A DNA stretch of 64,000 bases from Polyangium sp. 15x6 (lineage in GTDB: Bacteria; Myxococcota_A; Polyangia; Polyangiales; Polyangiaceae), in the NCBI RefSeq assembly GCF_029960785.1, contig NZ_JASBQE010000011.1, positions 62,001 through 126,000 of the forward strand, written 5' to 3'. How positions within the stretch are numbered: position 1 is the stretch's first letter; every line of letters starts with the position of its first letter. The notes below the pieces were generated by a model that did no database searches, was not told where the DNA came from, and saw only the letters and a program-made list of their open reading frames with translations. Shown piece by piece: positions 33,867 through 41,671 of the stretch. Position numbers and translations under genes: made by a program.

Positions 33867-35246
33867 ATGAGGCTCCCGCGTGTTTCGCTGAGGTGGCTGC
33901 TCGGAGCGGTGACGATCCTGGCCTCGCTCGTGTTCGGGGTCTCGGTGGTGTCCGTGAACCGCCTCATCCGCATGTCGAGCGAGCAGCGCCTCGAGCGAGG
34001 CCGCGATCTCGTGCAACGCGAGCTCGCGCGCTGGGCCGAGGAGGCCGACGCAGGCGACGGCCCCGCGCGCTTCACGCTGCTCGGGCTGCGCGGCGGAACG
34101 GCCTTGGATCCGGCCGTCCCGGGAGGGCCGATCCCGATCCGCTCGGGCATCTCGAGCGAAGTTGATCGGGCGCTCTCCACGCTCGCGGCGGTCGCAAAGC
34201 GGGATCGGGCCGAGGTCGGATCACTCGACGTCGAGGAGGGCACGCTCTTCCTCGGGGCGCGGCGGCGCGCGGACGGCCGCTTGATCTGGGCCGCGTACAC
34301 CGTGTCGATGTCGAAGCTCGTCGCCAACTGGCGCCTCATCACGGGCCTGCTCACGTCGGCGACCGTGCTGCTCGGCGTGATCGCGCTCGGCACCGTGATC
34401 GCCGCCACGCGCGGGGCGCGCGGGCTCAAGCGATCGCTCGCGGCGCTGGAGGAGGATCTCTCGGCCGAGGTGCCGCGCCCCGCGATCGCCGAGCTGTCGA
34501 GCGTGGCCGAGGGCGTGGCGAGCCTGGCGGCGAGCCTCGCGGCGGCCGAGCGCGAACACGAGCGCCTCGCCGAGGAGCTCGGCCGCAAGGAGCGCCTCGC
34601 CGCCCTCGGCCGGGTCGTCGCCGGCGTCGCGCACGAAGTAAAAAACCCGCTCGCGTCGATCAAGCTGCGCGTCGACATGGCGCGCACCTCGGAGGGCGTG
34701 CCGGCCGACGTCGTGGCGGAGCTCGACGCGGTGGACGAGGAGATCACGCGGCTCGATCGCCTGCTCACGGATTTCCTCGTCGTCAGCGGTCGCCGGATCG
34801 GACGGCGCGTGGACACGGAGCTCCGGGACGTGGTCGAAAGGCGGCTCGAGCTGCTCGCGACCTGGGCGAAGGAGCGCGGCGTCACCCTGGCCGTGACCGG
34901 CCGCGCGCGCGCCGTCGTCGACCCCGATGCGTGCGCGCGCGCCGTGGACAACCTCGTCAAGAACGGGGTCGAGGCGTCGCCTACGGGCGCCGAGGTGCGC
35001 GTGCGGATCGAGCGGCGCGAGGGATTGTCGGTGCTGACGGTCGAGGACGACGGCCCCGGCGTGCCCGAGGAGCGTATCCCGGAGCTCTTCGAGCCGTTTT
35101 TCACGACCAAACCCGAGGGCACGGGGCTCGGCCTCGCGGTGTCGCGGGCCATCGCGGTCGCGAGCGGCGGGCGCCTCTCGTACCTTCGCGAGGGCGGCGT
35201 CACGCGGTTCGAGCTCTCGGTTCCGGCCGAAGGAGGCGCGGCATGA
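33867..35246 (+). CDS. Membrane sensor histidine kinase
   Basis: 459 residues. TM1 is at about 10-30 (LLGAVTILASLVFGVSVVSV), then a periplasmic sensor of about 130 residues, then TM2 at about 155-180 (LLTSATVLLGVIALGTVIAA). The cytoplasmic part has a linker coiled coil, a dimerisation H-box AGVAHEVKNPLASIK with phospho-acceptor His 256, an N-box (DNLVKNGVEA), a G1 box (VEDDGPGVPEE) and a G2 box (GTGLGLAVSRAIA). All catalytic motifs are intact. Its stop overlaps the start of the response regulator (ATGA). It is divergent from the RND efflux operon, suggesting it controls that pump in response to an envelope signal. Confidence 0.93.
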   Translation: MRLPRVSLRWLLGAVTILASLVFGVSVVSVNRLIRMSSEQRLERGRDLVQRELARWAEEADAGDGPARFTLLGLRGGTALDPAVPGGPIPIRSGISSEVDRALSTLAAVAKRDRAEVGSLDVEEGTLFLGARRRADGRLIWAAYTVSMSKLVANWRLITGLLTSATVLLGVIALGTVIAATRGARGLKRSLAALEEDLSAEVPRPAIAELSSVAEGVASLAASLAAAEREHERLAEELGRKERLAALGRVVAGVAHEVKNPLASIKLRVDMARTSEGVPADVVAELDAVDEEITRLDRLLTDFLVVSGRRIGRRVDTELRDVVERRLELLATWAKERGVTLAVTGRARAVVDPDACARAVDNLVKNGVEASPTGAEVRVRIERREGLSVLTVEDDGPGVPEERIPELFEPFFTTKPEGTGLGLAVSRAIAVASGGRLSYLREGGVTRFELSVPAEGGAA

Positions 35247-36508
35247 GCACGGTGCTCATCGTGGACGACGAAAAAGGCATCCGGCTCGGGCTCGCGACAG
35301 CGCTGGCGCGCGTGGGTCACACGACCGTGGCCGCCGCGAGCCTGGCCGAAGCCCGCACGCGGCTCGAGGAGCCGAACAGCTTCGACTGCGCCCTGGTCGA
35401 CATCCGGCTCAAGGACGGAAGCGGCCTCGAGCTGCTGCGTGAGCTTCGGACGGGCAAGCACCGCGATCTACCGGTGATCGTGGCCACTGCGTACGACGAC
35501 GGCGAACGCACCATCGAGGCGATGCGCGACGGGGCCTTCGACTACCTGACAAAACCTTTTGACCTGCAACGGCTCGTCGCCACCGTCGCGCGCGCCATCA
35601 AGCAGCGGCGTGCGCCTCCGGCGGCCGCTCTGGCGCACGCGGAGAGCACGCCGCTCGTGGGGCGGAGCGCGGCCATGCACGCGGTCTGGAAGCTCATCGG
35701 CCGCGCCGCAGGTTCGCAGGCTCCGGTGCTCGTCAAGGGCGAGGCCGGCGCTGGCAAGGAGCTCGTGGCCCGCGCGATCCACGAGTATTCGAGCCGCGCC
35801 AGCGAGCCGCTCGTGGTGGTGCGCGTCGATCCGTCGACGGACGCCGCCGAGCTCCGAGGCCTCTTCGCGGGCGCGCGCGCGGGCGGGACCCTCCTCGTCG
35901 ACGGCGCCGGGGATCTCACGCCGGCGGCGCAGGGCGCGTTCGCCGCGTGGCTCTCCGAGTCCCCGCCGGTCCGGGTCGTCACGCTGGCGCGCCTCGCGCC
36001 GGGCTCGCTCGAGGTTCCGCTGATTGCCGAGCTCTATTATCAGCTCGCGGTCCTCGAAATCGCGGTTCCGCCGCTGCGCGAGCGCCGGAGCGACGTGCCG
36101 CTGCTCGTCTCGCGGGCGATCGTGGGGACGCGGGCGCGCGCGATCTCCGAGGAAGCCATGGCCGCGCTCGTGCGCCACGACTGGCCGGGCAACGTACGCG
36201 AGCTCTTCCTCGTGGTCCGCCGGGCGGCGGAGATGTGCCATGGCGAGGTCATCGACGAAGGCGCGCTCCCGCCCGAGCTCGCGACCCCTGCCTCTCCGAC
36301 CGAGCCGATGAACCGCTACCTCGGCCTACCGCTGCGCGAGGCCGTGGCGCGCCTCGAGCGGGATCTGCTCGCCTCTGCGCTCCAGCGCGCCGACGGCAAC
36401 CGCACCCTGGCGGCCAAGCTCCTCGGCATTCCGCGCCCGCAGCTCTACGCGAAGCTCGAGGAGCACGGTTTTTCGGAGAAGCGATCGGGGACGCCGTCGG
36501 GAAAATAG
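35243..36508 (+). CDS. NtrC-like response regulator lacking the sigma54-contact loop
   Basis: 421 residues. The receiver domain has phospho-acceptor Asp 53 (CALVDIRLKDG) and the TKPFD motif. The AAA+ domain has Walker A GEAGAGKE (about 166-173) and the conserved PPLRERRSDVPLL and HDWPGNVREL segments. A Fis-type HTH is at the end (RADGNRTLAAKLLGIPRPQL). The roughly 20 residues that should carry the GAFTGA loop between Walker A and B are missing, and Walker B reads GTLLVDGAGDL instead of the usual LDE, losing the catalytic Glu. It therefore probably cannot activate sigma54 polymerase and may act as a repressor or a sigma70-type regulator. Translationally coupled to the kinase. Confidence 0.88.
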   Translation: MSTVLIVDDEKGIRLGLATALARVGHTTVAAASLAEARTRLEEPNSFDCALVDIRLKDGSGLELLRELRTGKHRDLPVIVATAYDDGERTIEAMRDGAFDYLTKPFDLQRLVATVARAIKQRRAPPAAALAHAESTPLVGRSAAMHAVWKLIGRAAGSQAPVLVKGEAGAGKELVARAIHEYSSRASEPLVVVRVDPSTDAAELRGLFAGARAGGTLLVDGAGDLTPAAQGAFAAWLSESPPVRVVTLARLAPGSLEVPLIAELYYQLAVLEIAVPPLRERRSDVPLLVSRAIVGTRARAISEEAMAALVRHDWPGNVRELFLVVRRAAEMCHGEVIDEGALPPELATPASPTEPMNRYLGLPLREAVARLERDLLASALQRADGNRTLAAKLLGIPRPQLYAKLEEHGFSEKRSGTPSGK

Positions 36509-36514
36509 GCTGCG

Positions 36515-37429
36515 CTATGGAGTGATGGGATTCGCCTCCGTGCCCTTCCCGCTCGCATGTGGATCGGGGCGCCTCGTCCCGAGCGTCGCAACCATTGCGC
36601 CCACGACGATCAGCGCGCAGGAGACGGCGAGCGTGATGCTCGGCTCTGCGTGGCCGGCGAGGACGAGGATCGAGGTCGATAGCACCGGCGCGGCATACGA
36701 CGCCACCCCGAGCAGCCGGATGTCCCCGCGCTTCACGCCGATGTCCCACACATAAAACGCGATCCCGACCGGACCGATGCCGAGCGCCAGGAGCGCGAGC
36801 CATTGCGTGATGTTTTCGGGCCAAACGGTCGTTTCGAATGCGAGATGACCGAGGAAGCTCAGGGCGGAGGTCGCGAGGCAGAAGCCCGCCACGGCATCGG
36901 TCGGGACCTCGCCGAAGCGCCGCGAGAGGACGGAATAACCCGCCCACACGAAGGCTGCTGCGAACGCGCAGGCATACCCCGGCAGGTGCTCGGCGCGGGC
37001 GTCGAGGGCTCCACGGCCGAGGAAAAGCACGAGGATCCCGGTGAAGCCGACGAGCGCCCCGCCGATATGGGCCGCGCGCAATCGTTCGCCGGGCAGGAAC
37101 GAGGAAAAGAGCACGATGAGCAGGGGCCAGAGGTAATTGACGAGGCCGGACTCGGCGGGCGGTGCCAGGCGCAATGCCGCGAAATAAAGGGCGTGATACC
37201 CGAAGAGGCCGCCCGTGCCGAGGGCCCAGACGATGGGCGGTTGCCTGAGCGATCGAATCGCGTGCGGCCGCGGGATCCAGGTGGCGACACCCGCGAGGCC
37301 GCCCACGAGAAACGTCATGGCGGCGAGCTGGAATGGCGGGACTTTGCCCGAAGCCGCCGTGAAGAGGGCGAGCAGGGACCAGAGGAGGATGGCCGAGAAG
37401 CCGGTCGCGGTGGCGTTGCGGGAGGACAT
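36515..37429 (-). CDS. DMT-superfamily exporter (EamA; YddG-like)
   Basis: 304 residues with ten predicted TM helices in two EamA repeats: the first begins GFSAILLWSLLALFTAASGK, and the second contains YACAFAAAFVWAGYSVLSRR. The first repeat's AILLWS and LVNYLWPLLIVLFSS resemble YddG-type aromatic amino-acid exporters. Substrate not established. Inner membrane. It is convergent with the response regulator gene, 6 bp between stops. The ATG at 37429 is 159 bp from the divergent radical SAM gene. Confidence 0.85.
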   Translation of the reverse strand: MSSRNATATGFSAILLWSLLALFTAASGKVPPFQLAAMTFLVGGLAGVATWIPRPHAIRSLRQPPIVWALGTGGLFGYHALYFAALRLAPPAESGLVNYLWPLLIVLFSSFLPGERLRAAHIGGALVGFTGILVLFLGRGALDARAEHLPGYACAFAAAFVWAGYSVLSRRFGEVPTDAVAGFCLATSALSFLGHLAFETTVWPENITQWLALLALGIGPVGIAFYVWDIGVKRGDIRLLGVASYAAPVLSTSILVLAGHAEPSITLAVSCALIVVGAMVATLGTRRPDPHASGKGTEANPITP

Positions 37430-37588
37430 CGTCTCGGTTCCCGGCCCGCGGCGCAGATGGTTGGTGCTGCAAGGGATCGCCGTCGCGGGGCGGGAGGCGT
37501 CAGGGCCGGCACGATATCACACCCACAGCGAGGCGGTAGGCCGACCGCTGGCCTCCTCCGCGCAGCTCGTGTAGGCTCCACGCTGGCG

Positions 37589-38461
37589 ATGCGCTACGAA
37601 GGCAAGCTCTACCGTCCGCCCAGCGAGGCGCACTCGTACATCTTGCAGGCCACGATCGGCTGCTCCTGGAACAAGTGCACGTACTGCGACATGTACCGGG
37701 ACAAGGCCTTTCGTATCCGCGACCTCGCCGAGACCCTGCAAGACATCACGTCCGCGGGGGCGGCGTTCGGCGACCACGTGGAGAAGGTCTTCGTCGCCGA
37801 CGGTGATGCCCTCGTCATGCCCCTCGACCATTGGCTCCCCCTTCTCGACGCTTGCCGCCGCGCCTTTCCGAACCTCCGGCAGGTGAGCTGCTACGCGATG
37901 GCGACCAATCTGCTCGAGAAAACCGCGGACGAGCTCCGCGCCTTGCGCGAGCAAGGCCTTTCCCTGCTTTACATCGGCCCCGAATCCGGCGACGACCTCG
38001 TGCTCAAGCGGATTGCCAAGGGCTCCTCGTTCGACGACCACGTCGAGGCCGCGCGCCGCGCCCGCGCCGCGGGCATGAAGACCTCGGCGATCTTCCTCCT
38101 CGGCGCGGGCGGCACCGAGCGCACGGGCGAGCACGCGAGCGCCTCGGCTCGCCTCGCGACCGCGATGGATCCCGAGTACCTCGCGGCGCTCACGCTGACG
38201 GTCGTCCCCGACACACCCCTCGCCACACTCTCGCGCCGCGGCCGATTCGTTTTACCGGACGTACACGGCCTGCTCCGCGAGCTGCGCACCTTCGTCGCCG
38301 AGGCCGCGCCCACGAAGGCGCTTTTCCGGACGAACCACGCCTCGAATTACCTGCCCATCGGCGGACGCCTCCCCCAGGATCGCGCGCGGATCCTCGACGT
38401 CATCGACGCCGCGCTCTCGGGCCGGATCGAGCTCCGGCCCGAGCATACACGCGGGCTTTGA
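37589..38461 (+). CDS. Radical SAM protein with CX4CX2C cluster motif
   Basis: 290 residues from the ATG at 37589 (MRYEGKLYRPPSEAHS), directly before the conserved core; longer in-frame starts only add shadow sequence. ATIGCSWNKCTYCDMYR contains Cys 25, 30 and 33, a CX4CX2C variant of the usual CX3CX2C that binds the [4Fe-4S] cluster; tyrosine precedes the third Cys as usual. The TIM-barrel strands follow, with YIGPESGDD and AIFLLGAGGTERT. The protein is short and lacks an obvious C-terminal accessory domain. Substrate is unknown. This GCSWNKC form is a recognisable subfamily found alone in many bacteria. Confidence 0.85.
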   Translation: MRYEGKLYRPPSEAHSYILQATIGCSWNKCTYCDMYRDKAFRIRDLAETLQDITSAGAAFGDHVEKVFVADGDALVMPLDHWLPLLDACRRAFPNLRQVSCYAMATNLLEKTADELRALREQGLSLLYIGPESGDDLVLKRIAKGSSFDDHVEAARRARAAGMKTSAIFLLGAGGTERTGEHASASARLATAMDPEYLAALTLTVVPDTPLATLSRRGRFVLPDVHGLLRELRTFVAEAAPTKALFRTNHASNYLPIGGRLPQDRARILDVIDAALSGRIELRPEHTRGL

Positions 38462-38466
38462 GCGTT

Positions 38467-38661
38467 TCACCGGCGACGCTCGAGCCGCCGCAGCACGACG
38501 GCTTGCCATGCCACGACCACGAGCAGCACGACCGTCACCGCGGGCCACAGCACGAAGAACATGAACGCATTCGCGTCGCGGTACGTCGCTCCCGCGAGCG
38601 CGGCCGCGCGGATCATGAAGTCCACGCAGGCGGCATAGATGGCGAACCCGATTTCCGTCAC
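38467..38661 (-). CDS. Small two-TM membrane protein (64 aa)
   Basis: The GTG start at 38661 overlaps the stop of the preceding gene (GTGA), which fixes the start. The product is almost entirely two hydrophobic helices, FAIYAACVDFMIRAAALAG and FVLWPAVTVVLLVVVAWQAV, with a basic C-terminus LRRLERRR. No family recognised. It is obligately coupled to the 133-residue membrane protein upstream, so the two probably form a complex. It is convergent with the radical SAM gene, 5 bp between stops. Confidence 0.7.
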   Translation of the reverse strand: MTEIGFAIYAACVDFMIRAAALAGATYRDANAFMFFVLWPAVTVVLLVVVAWQAVVLRRLERRR

Positions 38662-39059
38662 GACGCACCCCGCCGGAGCGCGCGGATCTTGCGCCGCTGC
38701 GACAGCACGAGGAGATAAAGCGCGTACATGATCCCGGGCCACGCGACGCAGAACAGCGCGAGGTTCACGACGCCATAGCCCACGTGGGGCGCGCTCGGCA
38801 CGACAGCCCTTCCCGCGGCCTTGAGCCCCGCGATCGTCTTTCCGTACAGCCCTTCGTCGCCCGCGAGCGCGCGCGGGAGGCGTGGCGCGTGGGAGCAGCC
38901 GTGGTTGTGGCAGTGCCACGTGCAGTGATCCCTTGCATGCGCCTCGATTGGAATCGCGGCGCGGAGCACGGGCGATCCCGTGGCGAGGACCGTGGTGAAC
39001 GCCGCGGGGACCGCGACGAGGGGAGCAATCGCCAGGAGAAACCAAACGTGGCGCTTCAT
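38658..39059 (-). CDS. Membrane protein with Cys/His-rich extracytoplasmic motif
   Basis: 133 residues. The N-terminal hydrophobic segment MKRHVWFLLAIAPLVAVPAA may be a signal or TM helix, and a second TM lies near 92-118 (VVNLALFCVAWPGIMYALYL). Between them, DHCTWHCHNHGCSH (residues 44-57) packs three Cys and four His into 14 residues, a likely metal (Cu, Zn or Ni) site facing the periplasm. The C-terminus is basic. It starts 5 bp after the LysR stop on the same strand and its stop overlaps the 64-aa gene, so LysR and both membrane proteins may be one operon. Function unknown; metal sensing or transport is an inference. Confidence 0.7.
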   Translation of the reverse strand: MKRHVWFLLAIAPLVAVPAAFTTVLATGSPVLRAAIPIEAHARDHCTWHCHNHGCSHAPRLPRALAGDEGLYGKTIAGLKAAGRAVVPSAPHVGYGVVNLALFCVAWPGIMYALYLLVLSQRRKIRALRRGAS

Positions 39060-39064
39060 CGTCG

Positions 39065-39991
39065 TCACACCCCCACCCGCCGAGCTCCGCGAGGCTCCGC
39101 CGGCGCGGGATGACGGAGCGCCTCGATCAACGCCCGCAGGGCCGGCGTGAGCTGACGGCGGCTCGGATAATAAAGGAAACTTCCCGGGAACGGCGGACAC
39201 CAGTCCTCGAGCACTCGGACGAGAGCGCCCGAATGCAGGTGCGGCAATGCGTACGACTCCATCACGTAGGCGAGGCCCATCCCCGCGAGCGCCGCCGTGA
39301 GCAGCGTGTCCGCGTCGTTGGTAATGAAGACCGGCGACGCCTCGACACGCACGAGCCGCCCTCGTTTCTCGAGCTCCCAGCGATAGATCGGTCCCGAGGG
39401 CGAGATCCGCGCGCAGAGACAGCGATGCCGGGCGATGTCCTGGGGCTTCTTCGGCGGGGGAAATCGCTCGAAATAAGCGGGCGAAGCGACGACGGCGCCG
39501 CGCTCGTCCGGGCCGACGCGCACGGAGATCATGTCCTTGTCGACGAGCTCTCCATAACGAACGCCGGCGTCGAAGCGGTTCGCGACGATGTCGGTCAGCG
39601 TGTTGTCGACCGTGATGTCGACGACGACATCGGGATAGGCGCGGGCGAACGCGGGCAAGCGCGGCGCGATCGACTGCATGGCGAGCGAATGCACCGTCAG
39701 GCGCACGTGCCCGGCAGGCTCTCGGCGCAGCGTGTCGAGCGACTCCACCGCCGACGCGACGTCGTCCATGGCCGGCTTCAACGTCGCGAGGAGCCGCTCG
39801 CCGGCCGCCGTCGGGGCGACGCTGCGGGTGGTGCGGCTCAAGAGCCGCACGCCGAGGCGATCCTCGAGGGCGCGCATCGCGTGACTCAACGCCGACGTGG
39901 AGACACCGAGGCGCGCGGCGGCCCGCGTGAAGCTGCGCTCCTCGGCGATCGTCACGAAGGCCGCGAGATCGGGCCAATCTTCTCGTCTCAT
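39065..39991 (-). CDS. LysR-family transcriptional regulator
   Basis: 308 residues. The N-terminal winged HTH (MRREDWPDLAAFVTIAEERS then FTRAAARLGVSTSALSHAMR) is typical, and the effector-binding domain spans about 90-295. It resembles the subgroup that often controls divergent oxidoreductase genes. It is divergent from an aldo-keto reductase gene with a 90-bp gap holding two dyads, so control of that gene and of itself is likely. Two small membrane protein genes follow on the same strand. Confidence 0.93.
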   Translation of the reverse strand: MRREDWPDLAAFVTIAEERSFTRAAARLGVSTSALSHAMRALEDRLGVRLLSRTTRSVAPTAAGERLLATLKPAMDDVASAVESLDTLRREPAGHVRLTVHSLAMQSIAPRLPAFARAYPDVVVDITVDNTLTDIVANRFDAGVRYGELVDKDMISVRVGPDERGAVVASPAYFERFPPPKKPQDIARHRCLCARISPSGPIYRWELEKRGRLVRVEASPVFITNDADTLLTAALAGMGLAYVMESYALPHLHSGALVRVLEDWCPPFPGSFLYYPSRRQLTPALRALIEALRHPAPAEPRGARRVGV

Positions 39992-40001
39992 CGTTGAACC
40001 A

Positions 40002-40044
40002 GGCTCATGAGCCCTTTCCGATCGTGGACTCTACTCGAAAAGTA
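40002..40044. promoter_or_regulatory. Candidate LysR operators between lysR-type and aldo-keto reductase genes
   Basis: Two dyads lie in the 90-bp divergent gap. GGCTCATGAGCC at 40002-40013 is a perfect 12-bp palindrome. TACT-CGAAA-AGTA at 40032-40044 is an inverted repeat in the T-N11-A form bound by LysR proteins. Their spacing, about three helical turns between centres, fits a tetrameric LysR contacting recognition and activation sites. Position and form are seen; binding is inferred. Confidence 0.45.
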
Positions 40045-40081
40045 GGCGCGAGGCTATACGCGCCGTCGGAGGTCGTGATTC

Positions 40082-41128
40082 ATGCGTTACAACAAGCTCG
40101 GGAGCACTGGTCTTTTCGTTTCGGAATTGTGCCTCGGCACCATGACGTTCGGCGGTGAGTGGGCCCTCGGCTACCTCGGTCAGGTCAAGCAGGCGGAGGC
40201 GGACGCGCTCGTGGCGAGGGCGCTCGAGGCGGGCGTCAATTTCATCGACACCGCCGACGTCTATTCGGATGGGCAGTCCGAACGCATCACGGGCCAGGCG
40301 CTCCGGAACCTCGGCGTCCGACGCAGCGAGATCATCGTGGCGACGAAGGTCTTCGGCGAATCGGGGCGTGGCCCGAACCGCCACGGCAGCTCCCGTGGCC
40401 ACATCATGGACGCCGTCCGAGCGAGCCTCGATCGGCTGCAGCTCGACCATATCGATCTTTATCAGCTCCACGGCTTCGACCCGGCCACGCCCATCGAGGA
40501 GTCGCTCGAGGCGCTGACGGATCTCGCGCGGCAAGGGCTCGTCCGCTACATCGGCGTCTCCAACTGGGCGGCCTGGCAGATGACGAAGGCGCTCGGCCTG
40601 TCGGCGCTGCATGGGCTCGCGAAGATCGCCTCGGTGCAGGCTTATTACACGCTCGTCGGTCGGGAGCTGGAGCGCGAGATCGTGCCCATGCTGCAGAGCG
40701 AAGGGCTCGGGCTCCTCGTCTGGAGCCCCCTGGCCGGCGGTTTCCTGAGCGGCAAATATACCCGCGCAATGCAGGAGGTCGAGGGCACGAGGCGCGCGAC
40801 GAACGCGTTCCCGCCGGTGGAGCTCGATCGGGGCTACGACGTCCTCGACGCGCTCGCCGCCATGGCCACGCGCAAAGGCGTCACCGTGGCTCAGCTCGCC
40901 ATCGCGTGGCTCTTGCACCAGAAGACCGTGACGAGCGTCATCCTCGGCGCCAAACGCATCGAGCAGCTCGACGATACGCTCGGCTCCGTCCATGTGACAT
41001 TGAATGCCGACGAGCTCAGGCTGCTCGACGAGGTGAGCAAGCTGCGCGCCGAGTACCCGGGCTGGATGATGGATATCTGGAGCAAGGCGCGCGCCGAGCA
41101 GCATGCCGCCCAGCGCCACCCGCGCTGA
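40082..41128 (+). CDS. Aldo/keto reductase
   Basis: 348 residues, normal for the family. The catalytic tetrad is visible: Asp 56 and Tyr 61 in FIDTADVYSDGQSE, Lys 89 in IVATKVFGESGRG, His 130 in IDLYQLHGFD. LVWSPLAGGFLSGKY and a SVILGAK segment form the NADPH-binding end. The TIM barrel is complete. It reduces carbonyls with NADPH; the subgroup resembles YajO/oxidoreductases of broad specificity. It is divergent from the LysR gene, which likely regulates it. The ribosome site is GGAGG about 9 nt upstream. Confidence 0.93.
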   Translation: MRYNKLGSTGLFVSELCLGTMTFGGEWALGYLGQVKQAEADALVARALEAGVNFIDTADVYSDGQSERITGQALRNLGVRRSEIIVATKVFGESGRGPNRHGSSRGHIMDAVRASLDRLQLDHIDLYQLHGFDPATPIEESLEALTDLARQGLVRYIGVSNWAAWQMTKALGLSALHGLAKIASVQAYYTLVGRELEREIVPMLQSEGLGLLVWSPLAGGFLSGKYTRAMQEVEGTRRATNAFPPVELDRGYDVLDALAAMATRKGVTVAQLAIAWLLHQKTVTSVILGAKRIEQLDDTLGSVHVTLNADELRLLDEVSKLRAEYPGWMMDIWSKARAEQHAAQRHPR

Positions 41129-41194
41129 CCTTCAGCCTTCCTGGGCTTGCTGTGAGCCCAGGATTCATGGCACACCTCACCCGAGGATTTCTGG

Positions 41195-41671
41195 ATGCCC
41201 TCCGAGCTCGCAAAGGACGTTCCCGAGAACGTGACGAAAAGCGTCGAGATCCACGCTTCGCCTGCGGACGTGTGGCGCGCGTTGACCGATCCGCGCTCGA
41301 TCCGAGCGTGGATTGCGGACGACGACGAGATCGAAGTGACGACGAACTGGGAGCTCGGGAGCCCGATCCTCTTCCGCGGAAAGCTGCACGGAAAGATCCC
41401 TTTCGAGAACCGAGGAACGGTTCGAGCGTTCGATCCGGAGCGCATCCTGGAGTACACCCACTGGAGCACGCTCTCCAGGGGAGCGCTCCCCGATGCCCCG
41501 GACAATCACGTCGTCATCAGGTTCGTATCGACCCCGTCGGGCAGCGGCACGCGGCTGGATTTGACGTTGAGCAATCTGGTCGACTACGCGGTATACAAGC
41601 ACCTCGACTTCTACTGGGGAACGACGCTCGGCATCCTGAAGCGATTCTGCGAGCAACAAGCGTCGGCTTAA
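41195..41671 (+). CDS. SRPBCC/AHSA1-family protein
   Basis: 158 residues with the START-like fold of activator-of-Hsp90 homologues: VTKSVEIHASPADVWRALTD opens the domain, ENRGTVRAFDPERILEYTH is the central motif, and the C-terminal helix YKHLDFYWGTTLGILKRFCE closes it. A hydrophobic-ligand-binding cavity is typical, and specificity is unknown. It lies 66 bp after the aldo-keto reductase on the same strand and may be co-transcribed. Its TAA stop shares the four bases TTAA (41668-41671) with the stop of the convergent LysM gene. Confidence 0.85.
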   Translation: MPSELAKDVPENVTKSVEIHASPADVWRALTDPRSIRAWIADDDEIEVTTNWELGSPILFRGKLHGKIPFENRGTVRAFDPERILEYTHWSTLSRGALPDAPDNHVVIRFVSTPSGSGTRLDLTLSNLVDYAVYKHLDFYWGTTLGILKRFCEQQASA

